In this document: positions 8,132-16,666 of the stretch, in pieces
How the letters are laid out: each line of letters starts with the position of its first letter
Position numbering within the stretch: the first letter of the stretch is position 1
Assembly: GCF_004340685.1 (NCBI RefSeq)
Contig: NZ_SLUN01000035.1
Coordinates: 1 to 64,000, forward strand
DNA: 64,000 nucleotides
Direction: 5' to 3'
Source of the DNA: Hydrogenispora ethanolica
Lineage (GTDB): Bacteria > Bacillota > UBA4882 > UBA8346
The notes under the pieces: model-generated
Databases searched by the model: none
Seen by the model: the letters and a program-made list of their open reading frames with translations, nothing else
Told to the model about the DNA's origin: nothing
Translations under genes and position numbers: made by a program

Positions 8132-9535
8132 TTACATCGCCTCTTCCCCGGAAAAATAACGCCGCGCGTTATGAAAGCAAATATCCTCCACCATCTTCCC
8201 CATCCGGTCCAGGTCGCGCGGGGCCCGGCCCGACTCGATCCAGCCTCCCAGCAAATTGCAGAGGATCCGCCGGAAATACTCGTGGCGGGGATAGGATAAG
8301 AAGCTTCTGGAATCGGTGAGCATCCCCACGAACCGGCCGAGCAGCCCCAGATTGGCCAGGGCCTGCAATTGCCGGAGGATCCCGTCTTCCTGATCATTGA
8401 ACCACCAGCCCGAGCCGAACTGGATCTTCCCCGCTACCCCGCTGCCCTGGAAATTGCCGATCATCGTCGCCACCACCTCATTGTCGCTGGGGTTGAGACA
8501 ATAAAGGATCGTCCGCGGCAGCTCATCACGCTGATCGAGCGCGTCCAGCAACAGGGCCAGGGGCTTGGCGAAGGGCCGGTCGCCGATGGAATCGAACCCG
8601 AACACTCCTTGCATCCGGGTGTTATTGAAACGCAGCGCGCCGATATGCAACTGCATCGCCCAGTCCAATTCGTGATAAAGCCGGCCCAGAAACAGCAGGG
8701 TCTCGGTTTGGAATGCCTCCGCCGCCGCTTGGGAGATCTCCCCGCCGCGCATCCGCCGGCGGAACGTCTCCGCCAGCGCGCCGGGGTCAGCCCGTTCGAA
8801 AACAACCTCATCCAAGGCGTGATCCGAGAGCTGGCAGCCCCGGGCGTGGAAGAAACGAGCCCGTTCCTCCAGCGCCTCCAGAAACCGGTGATAGGAATCA
8901 TGGATCGCGATCCCGGCCGACTCCGCCAAGCGCTCCACCCAGTCCGGAAATTCGTCCGCCGCGATGGCCAGGGCGCGGTCGGGCCGGAAGGCCGTGGACA
9001 CCCGGACCTGAAAATCGAAATCCTCCCAGATCTTTTGATGGCTCGACAGCGTATCCAGCGGATCCTCGGTGGTCATTATGGTATGCACGTTGGAGCGGCG
9101 GAGCAGATTCTTGACCGAAAACGCCTCGGTGGCCAACAGCGTGTTGCATCGCTCCCAGATCGAGGCCGCACTGTTCTCGTCGAGCAGGTCCCGAATACCG
9201 AAATACCGTTGCAATTCGAGATGGGTCCAATGATACAGCGGATTGCCGATACAATACGGCACCGTCGCCGCCCAGGCCCGGAATTTCTCATCATCCGGCG
9301 CGTTGCCGGTGACGAACCGCTCGTCAATCCCATTGCTTCGCATCGCCCGCCATTTGTAATGATCGCCGCCCAACCAGATCTCAGTCAGGTTGGCGAAGCG
9401 CCGATCGACGGCGATCTCCTCCGGCGGCAGATGACAGTGGTAATCGTAGATCGGCAACTTGGCGGCATAGCCGAAATACAGCTCGCGGCCGGCCGCGTTG
9501 TCCAGCAAAAAATTTTCGTCCAAAAATTCTCTCAT
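8132..9535 (-). CDS. uxaC: Glucuronate/galacturonate isomerase
   Basis: A uronate isomerase of 467 residues, the usual length. It opens with the conserved metal-site segment YDYHCHLPPEEI (about residues 31-42), followed by IWLGGDHYKWRAMR, NPLYHWTHLEL, and further on GALRFNNTRM. The reaction is glucuronate to fructuronate or galacturonate to tagaturonate, in the cytoplasm. A GGGAG ribosome binding site sits six bases before the ATG. It is the second gene of the operon and translationally coupled to the dehydratase small subunit. This is the anchor for calling the whole operon hexuronate catabolism. Confidence 0.97.
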   Translation of the reverse strand: MREFLDENFLLDNAAGRELYFGYAAKLPIYDYHCHLPPEEIAVDRRFANLTEIWLGGDHYKWRAMRSNGIDERFVTGNAPDDEKFRAWAATVPYCIGNPLYHWTHLELQRYFGIRDLLDENSAASIWERCNTLLATEAFSVKNLLRRSNVHTIMTTEDPLDTLSSHQKIWEDFDFQVRVSTAFRPDRALAIAADEFPDWVERLAESAGIAIHDSYHRFLEALEERARFFHARGCQLSDHALDEVVFERADPGALAETFRRRMRGGEISQAAAEAFQTETLLFLGRLYHELDWAMQLHIGALRFNNTRMQGVFGFDSIGDRPFAKPLALLLDALDQRDELPRTILYCLNPSDNEVVATMIGNFQGSGVAGKIQFGSGWWFNDQEDGILRQLQALANLGLLGRFVGMLTDSRSFLSYPRHEYFRRILCNLLGGWIESGRAPRDLDRMGKMVEDICFHNARRYFSGEEAM

Positions 9536-9586
9536 GGCATGCTCCCGTCGTCACTGATTTCCAGAGGTCCCCCACGGGTACTCCGG

Positions 9587-10252
9587 CTACAAGATCCCGA
9601 ACTGCTTAAACGCGTCGGTACTGGACATGCCGTTCTCGATCGCCCGGCGCACCACCTTTTCGCCGCGCGCCTTCTCCAGCGCTAGCGTGATCACGTCCGC
9701 CTCCAGCTCCGACGGGATAATTAACACCCCGTCCTGATCGGCGAAGACCAGATCGCCCGGACGGACCTCAACCCCGCCCACCTCAATGGGGCAACGATAA
9801 TTGAGCACCTGGGTCCGGACTGACGAATCCTGTGCATAACGGCCCCGGGAAAACACCGGCCAATTTTGCTCCAAAACCATGGGCGTGTCCCGGTGGAAGC
9901 CGTTGATCACCGCGCCGGCCGCACCCCGTTTCCTGGCGGTGGCAGTCAGCAACTCTCCCCAATAAGCGCAACGCATCTCGCCGCCGCTGGCCAGGTAAAC
10001 CTCGCCCTCCCGCAACTGGTCCAGAGCCTCCGTCAACAGTCCGAATGGTTTGGCCTGCTGGCCATAGACGTCGATCATTAGCACCGGCATCGCCCGGCCC
10101 GCCAGTACCATGCTCTCGCGCAGCGGCTGGATCGGCTGGGGCAGGAACTGATGATATCTTCCTTTTTGGTCGAGGATATCCCCGACCACCGGCGTATACA
10201 ATTCGCTTTGCATCAGTTGGAAAAGCTCGCGGTCACTAGCCCATTCCGGCAT
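9587..10252 (-). CDS. RraA-like family protein (possible aldolase/decarboxylase)
   Basis: A 221-residue member of the RraA / 4-hydroxy-4-methyl-2-oxoglutarate aldolase family, a fold also described as demethylmenaquinone-methyltransferase-like. Visible family segments are GRAMPV, the GGE before the core, [13 protein letters not shown] and [14 protein letters not shown]. In sugar-acid operons such proteins often act as retro-aldolases or lyases on keto acids. It is the first gene of the operon, downstream of a region shared with the divergent AraC gene. No 2-keto-3-deoxygluconate kinase or aldolase occurs in the window, so a lyase role here is possible but unproven. Confidence 0.82.
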   Translation of the reverse strand: MPEWASDRELFQLMQSELYTPVVGDILDQKGRYHQFLPQPIQPLRESMVLAGRAMPVLMIDVYGQQAKPFGLLTEALDQLREGEVYLASGGEMRCAYWGELLTATARKRGAAGAVINGFHRDTPMVLEQNWPVFSRGRYAQDSSVRTQVLNYRCPIEVGGVEVRPGDLVFADQDGVLIIPSELEADVITLALEKARGEKVVRRAIENGMSSTDAFKQFGIL

Positions 10253-10372
10253 GTTAAATCATCCTTTATTGATTGCTCGTTTACCTAATTGTGTTATAAT
10301 TATAATATAGCTGTAACAAGATTACATTGCGAATAATTGCTTGAAAATCTATAAAAATTGCGGGAGTTTCCG
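10253..10372. promoter_or_regulatory. Divergent promoter region between uronate operon and AraC regulator
   Basis: This 120-bp AT-rich gap separates oppositely transcribed genes. Two adjacent TATAAT hexamers lie at 10295-10306 on the plus strand. A palindrome TGTAA-N5-TTACA at 10312-10326 is a candidate regulator site. On the minus strand TTGTTA overlaps that palindrome and could serve as a -35 element. The arrangement suits an AraC-type activator controlling both directions. Confidence 0.5.
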
Positions 10373-11242
10373 ATGAGCCGGTACTTGTACAAAGTCAACG
10401 ACGCCTTCCTGCCGAAGTCGAAATTCATCTTGTATACCCCTGGCCCGTCCGCCAAAAGACTACCCTTCCGAGTCACAGCCTGTGGCCATTTTTTCGCTAC
10501 CGCCGCCTACGAGGTGGAACGGGAAGGGTTGAATAATTGCCTGCTGATCCTCACCGTTTCGGGCACGGGAGAGATCACCTACGCCAACCGGAAATTTCAA
10601 GCCCAAAAGGGCCAGGCGTTCCTGATCGATTGCAACGGATATCATCATTACCGGACCGTGGGGGACGAATGGGAGATCCTCTGGGTACGTTTCGACTGCC
10701 ACCCGGAGATCGATTACCTGCACCTGCTCAATGGCGACTCATTCGAGATGGTTCGGTTTGAGAACACGTCCAAGATTGAAAAAAACATCGAAAAAATTCT
10801 CGAATTGACCCAACGCCGCGAGTCGACCGTGGACTTAAGCCTCTCGCATCTGATGAGCAGCCTCCTTACCGAGCTCAGTCTCCGCAAACAGGAGCAGTCC
10901 GCCTCGCATCTACCATTGTCGGCTAAAACGATCATCAGCGACGCGAGCGCCTTTCTAGAAGCCCATTTTGCCGAAGAGATCCACATCGGTCAACTCGCCC
11001 GGAACTATTTTCTAAGCCAATACGCGTTTATACGCCTCTTCAAAAAACAGACCGGCCTGACACCGTATGAGTATTTGCTGAAGATCCGGATCACCGAGGC
11101 CAAGATCCTGCTGGAACGGAGCGACCGCACCATCAATGAAATCGCCGGGCTGGTCGGTTTCAACAATCAGAACAATTTCATCCGCAAGTTCAAGCTACTG
11201 GTCTCTACCACGCCATTACGCTACCGCAATCTGAACCGGTGA
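10373..11242 (+). CDS. AraC-family transcriptional regulator
   Basis: A 289-residue regulator with an N-terminal cupin-like sugar-sensing domain (about residues 20-160, including FLIDCNGYHHYRT) and a C-terminal double helix-turn-helix (about 190-285, with QYAFIRLFKKQTG and EIAGLVGFNNQNNF). I choose the ATG at 10373 because GGGAG lies six bases upstream; a TTG at 10358 has no such site. Transcribed divergently from the hexuronate operon, it is the likely activator responding to a uronate or its catabolite. Confidence 0.93.
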   Translation: MSRYLYKVNDAFLPKSKFILYTPGPSAKRLPFRVTACGHFFATAAYEVEREGLNNCLLILTVSGTGEITYANRKFQAQKGQAFLIDCNGYHHYRTVGDEWEILWVRFDCHPEIDYLHLLNGDSFEMVRFENTSKIEKNIEKILELTQRRESTVDLSLSHLMSSLLTELSLRKQEQSASHLPLSAKTIISDASAFLEAHFAEEIHIGQLARNYFLSQYAFIRLFKKQTGLTPYEYLLKIRITEAKILLERSDRTINEIAGLVGFNNQNNFIRKFKLLVSTTPLRYRNLNR

Positions 11243-11271
11243 CCTGGGCGGAGTGAAACGGGATTTACGAT

Positions 11272-11329
11272 AAAAAAAGCCTCCGGTATTTGCGTCTTTT
11301 TTACTTAACGCAAATACCGGAGGCTTTTT
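11272..11329. terminator. Bidirectional intrinsic terminator
   Basis: A 17-bp perfect stem (11279-11295 with 11308-11324) flanked by an A-run on the left and a T-run on the right. It can stop transcription of the AraC gene on the plus strand and of the xylosidase operon arriving from the minus strand. Confidence 0.93.
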
Positions 11330-11373
11330 CACGGGTTCATCCCGTGGTCACCAAAATGCCGTCCCGAAGCCGA

Positions 11374-12957
11374 TTACTGAAAAAGCTCAACTCCCCGATA
11401 CTCAAACCAGTCAAAATCGGCATGATTTTGGCTGGGCCGGCCATTGCTGCTGGTAAACATGCCAAGGTAGGTACCGACAAATCCTCCGGCCACATCGGTG
11501 CTGAGCATCCGGCCATCAACCTTCTCGATCAGCGCCTCTCCACAGGCCTCGTCCGCGCCATAATAAAAGCTGTACTCCTGGCCTCGCGCGGTGACTTTCA
11601 GATAGAGACAAGGCGAGCCAAAAGCTCGCTCCGCGAGGATCTCCTCTTCCCCGGCGGCGCAACGCACCAGGCGAAGCAGGGGTTGCCCGTCCCGTAAGGA
11701 ATATTCGAAACGGAAATGATATTGGTTGCTCTGGACCAAGGCCAGGCCGGCGGTTTCCGCTACGCTGCCGGGCCGGAACTCCATTGCCGTGACGGCGACG
11801 AAATTCCGGTGTTGCTGCCGCCGCCCCACGAAAGCCGGATTCACCGTTTCCGAAAGTCTCTCGGGTTTGGTCCCAAGCCGCAACATTCCCGGACGCGCCG
11901 TAAGGCTCCAGAAGGGTTCCCGGGGCGTCCGGATGAAATTCCAAGTGTCATCGAGCCGGTCCTGATCGAAATCATCGCGGGCCGCCCGGATGGGGACCGG
12001 AGCTTCCGGCAGATGGGGCGCAGGATACCGCTCTTCGATCCTCCCGCTGCCCGGGCTGACGATGGGCCATTCATCCTCCCATTGCAACGGGATTAAAAAT
12101 GTCTCCCGCCCCAGATTGCGATAGTAGCCGCCGTAGGGACGGGAGGCCAGGGCTACCATCCACCATTCCCCATGCTGAGTCCGGACCAGATCGGCATGAC
12201 CCACATTGACAATGGGATAGGCTTTCCCCAAGTGACGATGGGTCAGGATGGGGTTGGCGGGATTTCCTTGGTAAGGTCCGGTCAGTTGACGGCTGCGGGC
12301 GATGGTCACCGCGTGGTGGTAGTCCGTGCCGCCCTCGGCAATCATGAGATAAAACCAATTCCCGATTTGGTAGAGATGAGGGCCCTCGGGCCAGATCGCC
12401 TCGCGGAGCGCACCGCGCCACAGCGGATATTTTTCACCGATCAACGCCATTCGGCCGAGGTCCAATTCCTGCAGCCAGATCTCCCAATTACCGAAATAAC
12501 GCTCGCCCTCCGGCGCCGGCCGCGTACCGACGTAATAAGCCCGGCCGTCATCCGTAAAAAATAACGAAGGGTCGATCCCGGGGGCGTCCGGCAACCAATA
12601 AGGCTCCGACCACGGTCCGGCCGGATCGGCGGCGGTGACGACGAAATTGCCGCCTTTGGAGATATTGGTGGAGATCACATAAAAGAGCCCTTGATGATAA
12701 CGGATCGTCGGAGCAAAGATCCCCTCGGAGTGGCCCACCCCATCCAGATCGAGTTGAGACGGGCGGTCCAGAACATGGCCGAGCTGTTCCCAATGGACCA
12801 GATCTCGGCTGTGGAAGATCGGTATCCCGGGAAAATAGGCAAATGACGAAGTCACCAGATAATAATCCTCAGCCACACGGCAGATCGACGGGTCAGGGTA
12901 AAATCCGGACAGAATCGGATTGTCGAAAGAAAGATCCGCTGTCATTGTTGGGTTCAT
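11374..12957 (-). CDS. Glycoside hydrolase family 43 beta-xylosidase (possibly with arabinofuranosidase activity)
   Basis: A 527-residue GH43 enzyme. The five-bladed propeller carries the three acidic residues in GFYPDPSI (base), GIDPSLFF (pKa modulator) and WPEGPHLY (acid). A C-terminal beta-sandwich from about residue 330 is typical of the two-domain beta-xylosidase subfamily. No signal peptide is visible, so it acts in the cytoplasm on imported xylo-oligosaccharides. It is the last gene of an operon that also encodes an ABC importer and a GH3 enzyme, and it ends at a strong terminator. Confidence 0.93.
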   Translation of the reverse strand: MNPTMTADLSFDNPILSGFYPDPSICRVAEDYYLVTSSFAYFPGIPIFHSRDLVHWEQLGHVLDRPSQLDLDGVGHSEGIFAPTIRYHQGLFYVISTNISKGGNFVVTAADPAGPWSEPYWLPDAPGIDPSLFFTDDGRAYYVGTRPAPEGERYFGNWEIWLQELDLGRMALIGEKYPLWRGALREAIWPEGPHLYQIGNWFYLMIAEGGTDYHHAVTIARSRQLTGPYQGNPANPILTHRHLGKAYPIVNVGHADLVRTQHGEWWMVALASRPYGGYYRNLGRETFLIPLQWEDEWPIVSPGSGRIEERYPAPHLPEAPVPIRAARDDFDQDRLDDTWNFIRTPREPFWSLTARPGMLRLGTKPERLSETVNPAFVGRRQQHRNFVAVTAMEFRPGSVAETAGLALVQSNQYHFRFEYSLRDGQPLLRLVRCAAGEEEILAERAFGSPCLYLKVTARGQEYSFYYGADEACGEALIEKVDGRMLSTDVAGGFVGTYLGMFTSSNGRPSQNHADFDWFEYRGVELFQ

Positions 12958-13008
12958 GCCTCACCTTTATGCAAAGAATTGGAATCCGCGTTGCGACGCT
13001 CCGGAAAA

Positions 13009-13899
13009 TCAACCTTTCAGCGCGCCGGCCAACGTGGTTCCCTCGATAATCTTCTTTCGGAAGATGATATATAAAATTATGGTCGGAGCGGCCGAAATGA
13101 TCACTCCCGCGGCATACTGCGGGAAATAGTTGGCCCCCATCTGTCCCATGAATTGGGACACGCGCAACTGCAATGTGAAAAGATTCTGCGAATTGAGCAA
13201 AATGAGCGAGAGCATGAAATCGCTCCAAGCGCCCATGAAAGTGAGCAAAACCGCCAAGATCGAAGCGGACTTTGTCAAGGGAAGCATGATCCGGAAAAAG
13301 ATCATCCAGTGCCCCGCGCCGTCAATCTTGGCCGCCTCCATCAGTTCCGCGGGCAGCGTACTGAAGAAAGAACGGTAAATCATAGTCCAAAACGGTATCC
13401 CAAACGTGGCGATGGCCAGGAACAAGCCCGGCAGCGTGTTGATCAGCTGCAGCTTGAGATCCAGTTTATACAGAGGAATCAAAACCATTTGCGCCGGCAC
13501 AAAAAATCCGGCCATCACGACGTAGAATAGCACATTCGTCACCTTGGTGCGGTAGCGGGAAAAAATATAACCAGCCATGGCCGCAGGCGGAACTGTGGTA
13601 AGAATGGCGCCCAGACAGACAATGAAGGTGTTGAACATCCCCTGGCCAAGCTTCACCGCTTCCCAGGCGATCTGAAAGTTTTCCAACCGGAACTGCTGCG
13701 GTAAATTCCAAGGATGATAGGCAAATTCCAACGGAGTCTTGAATGCGAATAAAAATGGCAAAATCAACGGCAGGATAACCGCGCTCGCCAAAATGATCAG
13801 TATCAGGTGAATGACAACCGACGCAAGGCTAGGCCTGTTCTTTCTCGACTCTTCCAAATCCTCCAGCCCGGTCATTTTTAAATCTGGCTGCAATTTCAT
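13009..13899 (-). CDS. Carbohydrate ABC transporter permease, MalG type
   Basis: A 296-residue permease with a cytoplasmic N-terminal tail, six helices and the EAA loop ELMEAAKIDGAGHW. GGGGG precedes the ATG. It is the second permease of the xylo-oligosaccharide importer. A gap of 126 bases separates it from the partner permease gene, in which I see no gene. Confidence 0.93.
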   Translation of the reverse strand: MKLQPDLKMTGLEDLEESRKNRPSLASVVIHLILIILASAVILPLILPFLFAFKTPLEFAYHPWNLPQQFRLENFQIAWEAVKLGQGMFNTFIVCLGAILTTVPPAAMAGYIFSRYRTKVTNVLFYVVMAGFFVPAQMVLIPLYKLDLKLQLINTLPGLFLAIATFGIPFWTMIYRSFFSTLPAELMEAAKIDGAGHWMIFFRIMLPLTKSASILAVLLTFMGAWSDFMLSLILLNSQNLFTLQLRVSQFMGQMGANYFPQYAAGVIISAAPTIILYIIFRKKIIEGTTLAGALKG

Positions 13900-14025
13900 T
13901 CATGGTTCCCCCTTATCGCTTTTTACTCTAGGGACGCTATATAGGTTGAATTAAATTTCTATAGCCGATTTTAGGATTGCAAATCGTAGTAAAGAAATTT
14001 ATTTCATCCTATCCAACGCCTCTCG

Positions 14026-14934
14026 CTAGTTCTGCGACTCCCGTTGTAAAGAGAATTGAACGATGGTGAAGGCCAGCGAGAGTAAAAAGATAATCACTCC
14101 AATGGCTGCCGCTTTTCCATACTGCCAATTTAGAAATCCTTCACGATACAACGTAATGCCCAAAGTGACCGTGGAAGTCCCGGGCCCCCCAGTGGTAACC
14201 ATCCAGGGCAGGTCAAAAAGCTTCAGGCTGCCCACCGTGCAGAGGATCGCCTGAATGCGGAGCGCGTAGGATATCTGCGGAACCACAATGTAACGGGCGT
14301 ATTGCCATTTATTGGCGCCATCAATCACTGCCGCTTCGCGAAGCTCGGCCGGGATCTGCTCAATATTCGCCATGAAATAAATAATGCCGAACCCGATATA
14401 AGCCCAGGTAGCCAAAGCAAAAACCGACCAGAAGGCCAGCTTGGGATCGCCGAGAAAGTCAATCCGTTCAAGCCATCCCCAACCTAACGTTTTCGCCAGG
14501 GTGACAATAACGCCGGAGTTGGGCTGAAAAATAAACAGCCCCAACATGGCGGTGATGGCCGACGGCAAAACATTGCTCAAGTAATAGACACCGCGCAACC
14601 CTTTGATCAAGCGCGTTTTGTAATTGGTACAGGTAAAAGCGATGAAAAAAGCGAGCGGGATTTGAATCACCACACTCCAAAATGCCCATTGAAAGACATG
14701 GAGTAAGCCCGCGAGAAACTCTTCGTTCGAGAATAGCTTGATATAGTTGTAAAAACCGATGAATACCTCCTCGCCGAGGCCACTGGCGCGCATCAGCGAG
14801 ATGCGGAACGTCTCCACGATGGGATAAAACATAAAAATTCCGAGTATCAAGAATGCCGGCAATAAAAGCACAATCTTAAAAATCAGTTCCGACCAGTCAA
14901 AGCTCTTTTTCATCGTGTTTTGGGCAGTTGCCAT
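14026..14934 (-). CDS. Sugar ABC transporter permease, MalF/UgpA type
   Basis: A permease of 302 residues, six helices, EAA loop ELREAAVIDGANKW. An in-frame extension to 15003 exists, but that start would lie inside the stem-loop at 14978-15021. The ATG at 14934 has GGGGTGG upstream and gives the normal length, so I use it. It forms the importer with the neighbouring binding protein and second permease. Confidence 0.91.
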   Translation of the reverse strand: MATAQNTMKKSFDWSELIFKIVLLLPAFLILGIFMFYPIVETFRISLMRASGLGEEVFIGFYNYIKLFSNEEFLAGLLHVFQWAFWSVVIQIPLAFFIAFTCTNYKTRLIKGLRGVYYLSNVLPSAITAMLGLFIFQPNSGVIVTLAKTLGWGWLERIDFLGDPKLAFWSVFALATWAYIGFGIIYFMANIEQIPAELREAAVIDGANKWQYARYIVVPQISYALRIQAILCTVGSLKLFDLPWMVTTGGPGTSTVTLGITLYREGFLNWQYGKAAAIGVIIFLLSLAFTIVQFSLQRESQN

Positions 14935-14977
14935 GGATATACCACCCCGATTTTCGTAGTGATGAGTTTTGTTCTGC

Positions 14978-15070
14978 ATTGATTCCGGAGAGAAGATTTT
15001 CATCCTCTCTCCGGAATCAATATTACATCCCTATCTGTTGAACAAGGTTTAATACCCGGTTGTTCAACAG
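14978..15070 (-). promoter_or_regulatory. Two intercistronic stem-loops after binding-protein gene
   Basis: A 15-bp perfect stem (14978-14992 with 15007-15021) and an 11-bp perfect stem (15035-15045 with 15060-15070) stand in tandem between the binding-protein stop and the permease start. Neither has a T-run on the transcribed strand. They probably stabilise or mark processing of the upstream binding-protein message. Confidence 0.72.
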
Positions 15071-15120
15071 ACTCCTTATAATTCAAAAAAATTCTTCTGG
15101 CATCGCCAATTGAGGAATTG

Positions 15121-16392
15121 TTACTTCTTTATCGGACCCATGTTTTCTTCGACCAACTCTTCGAATTTGGTAAGCGCTTTTTTCACGTCCGTATCGGGGA
15201 GGTAGAAAGTCTGGATGGTAGTATTGATCGGCGTAGAGACCGTGGCGGGAAGATCCTGGTCCCACCAGAACTGTACTCTTTTCGCCTTCCCCAGAACATT
15301 GCTGGATGCCATGCCAGTGAGGCGCGTCGGCGGCTTGACACCGGGAACGGAACAAACCCGTCCGGTTTCGGCTTCGCAAGCTTCCACGCTCATCGCATAT
15401 TTCATGAAACGGACAATGGCGGCTTTTTTCTTCTCGCCGAGCTTCGTGGCTGCGAATCCGACATCCGTCATTCCCATGACATCGCTGACCAAACCTTTGC
15501 CGCCCTTCAAAACCGGGACCGCGTAACAACCGATGGTCTGATCGGTCTGCTTCGGATCCGAGTACAGTCCGCACAACCAGGAACCGGAAATTTGCATCGC
15601 CGCTTTGCCCGTGGACATCAGCAACTGAGCGTCGCCATAACCTTCAGACAGCGGTTTTGTTCCAAAATACCCTTTTTTGGCCCAGTCCTGATATTTCTGA
15701 GCGGCCTGCACAAAAGGAACGGAATCAAACCGGACTTTTCTGTCGACGGCTTGCGGAAACACGTTGCCGCCGTAACGGTTGACCAGGTACATATAGGTGG
15801 CGAGGACCGGCCATTGATCCTTGGCGCCCACCGCAAACGGCTGAATGCCTTTGGCCTTTAAGGCATCGGCCACTTTTTCCAGCTCATCAAAGGTGGTTGG
15901 CACAGACAGCCCCAGTTCCTTGAATTTCCCCTCGTTCACAAACAAGCCGGCTACTGCGAAAAACGGCGCGACCCCGTATACCCGGCCCTTGTAACTCATC
16001 GCCGCTCTGGCAGCGGAGCTGGTTGGGACCTTGGCCAAATCTTTGGTCAAATCCAACAATTTGCCGGCCGCGGCAAACTGACCCATGAAAGAACCGCCCC
16101 AGGACTGGAAGATATCCGGGCCCTGGTTATTCGGCAGGGAAACCTTCAACTTATCATTCAAAGGCGAACCCTGGGTGCCGAAAGTAATCCAGTCCAGTTT
16201 GATGTCGGGATTTTTGGCTTGGAAATTTTTGAATAAGGCTACAAAATAAGCCGCTTGCGGATTTTGTGTTTCTGTCGGACCGTTAACGCCCCAGACGGTC
16301 AATGTTATCTGGGGAGCCGCGTAGACCGGAACCAATAAAGCAATCATCAAAGCCAGTACACAAACCATACAAAACAGTCTGGTGTTTTTCAT
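15121..16392 (-). CDS. Extracellular sugar-binding protein of a CUT1 ABC importer
   Basis: A solute-binding protein of about 423 residues with a signal peptide (RLFCMVCVLALM, ending VYAAP near residue 25). The mature part starts ITLTVWGVNG, typical of family 1 binding proteins. The Cys residues in the leader do not form a clear lipobox. The start is taken at 16392, downstream of GGGAGG, although the spacing of 12 bases is long. Flanking GH3 and GH43 genes suggest xylo-oligosaccharides as ligand. Confidence 0.9.
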   Translation of the reverse strand: MKNTRLFCMVCVLALMIALLVPVYAAPQITLTVWGVNGPTETQNPQAAYFVALFKNFQAKNPDIKLDWITFGTQGSPLNDKLKVSLPNNQGPDIFQSWGGSFMGQFAAAGKLLDLTKDLAKVPTSSAARAAMSYKGRVYGVAPFFAVAGLFVNEGKFKELGLSVPTTFDELEKVADALKAKGIQPFAVGAKDQWPVLATYMYLVNRYGGNVFPQAVDRKVRFDSVPFVQAAQKYQDWAKKGYFGTKPLSEGYGDAQLLMSTGKAAMQISGSWLCGLYSDPKQTDQTIGCYAVPVLKGGKGLVSDVMGMTDVGFAATKLGEKKKAAIVRFMKYAMSVEACEAETGRVCSVPGVKPPTRLTGMASSNVLGKAKRVQFWWDQDLPATVSTPINTTIQTFYLPDTDVKKALTKFEELVEENMGPIKK

Positions 16393-16666
16393 TTCTTTAT
16401 TTTTCCTCCCTTTCAAATTTGTCCGAATCGCTCATTACGTAAGCCAATGCCACGACGACCCGAGCCTTTTTGGATCAAAAACAAGCACCGTCTCCAATTT
16501 CATAAATCGTCCGGCTCGGCGCCGTTGCATAGAATATTCGTTTATGCTCTCACCTCCCTTTCGAAATGCCGATTGCGAAATTACGACTCCACATCATCCC
16601 CCTTGTGGTTATTTGTTCACTATCAACTCTCGACACGAATGTAAACCGGTAATATTCGACTTGGCA

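Noticed and set aside
8369-9685. 438-codon open frame on the plus strand
   Set aside because: It lies antisense to uxaC, whose protein motifs are unmistakable; GC-rich codon bias keeps the opposite strand open.
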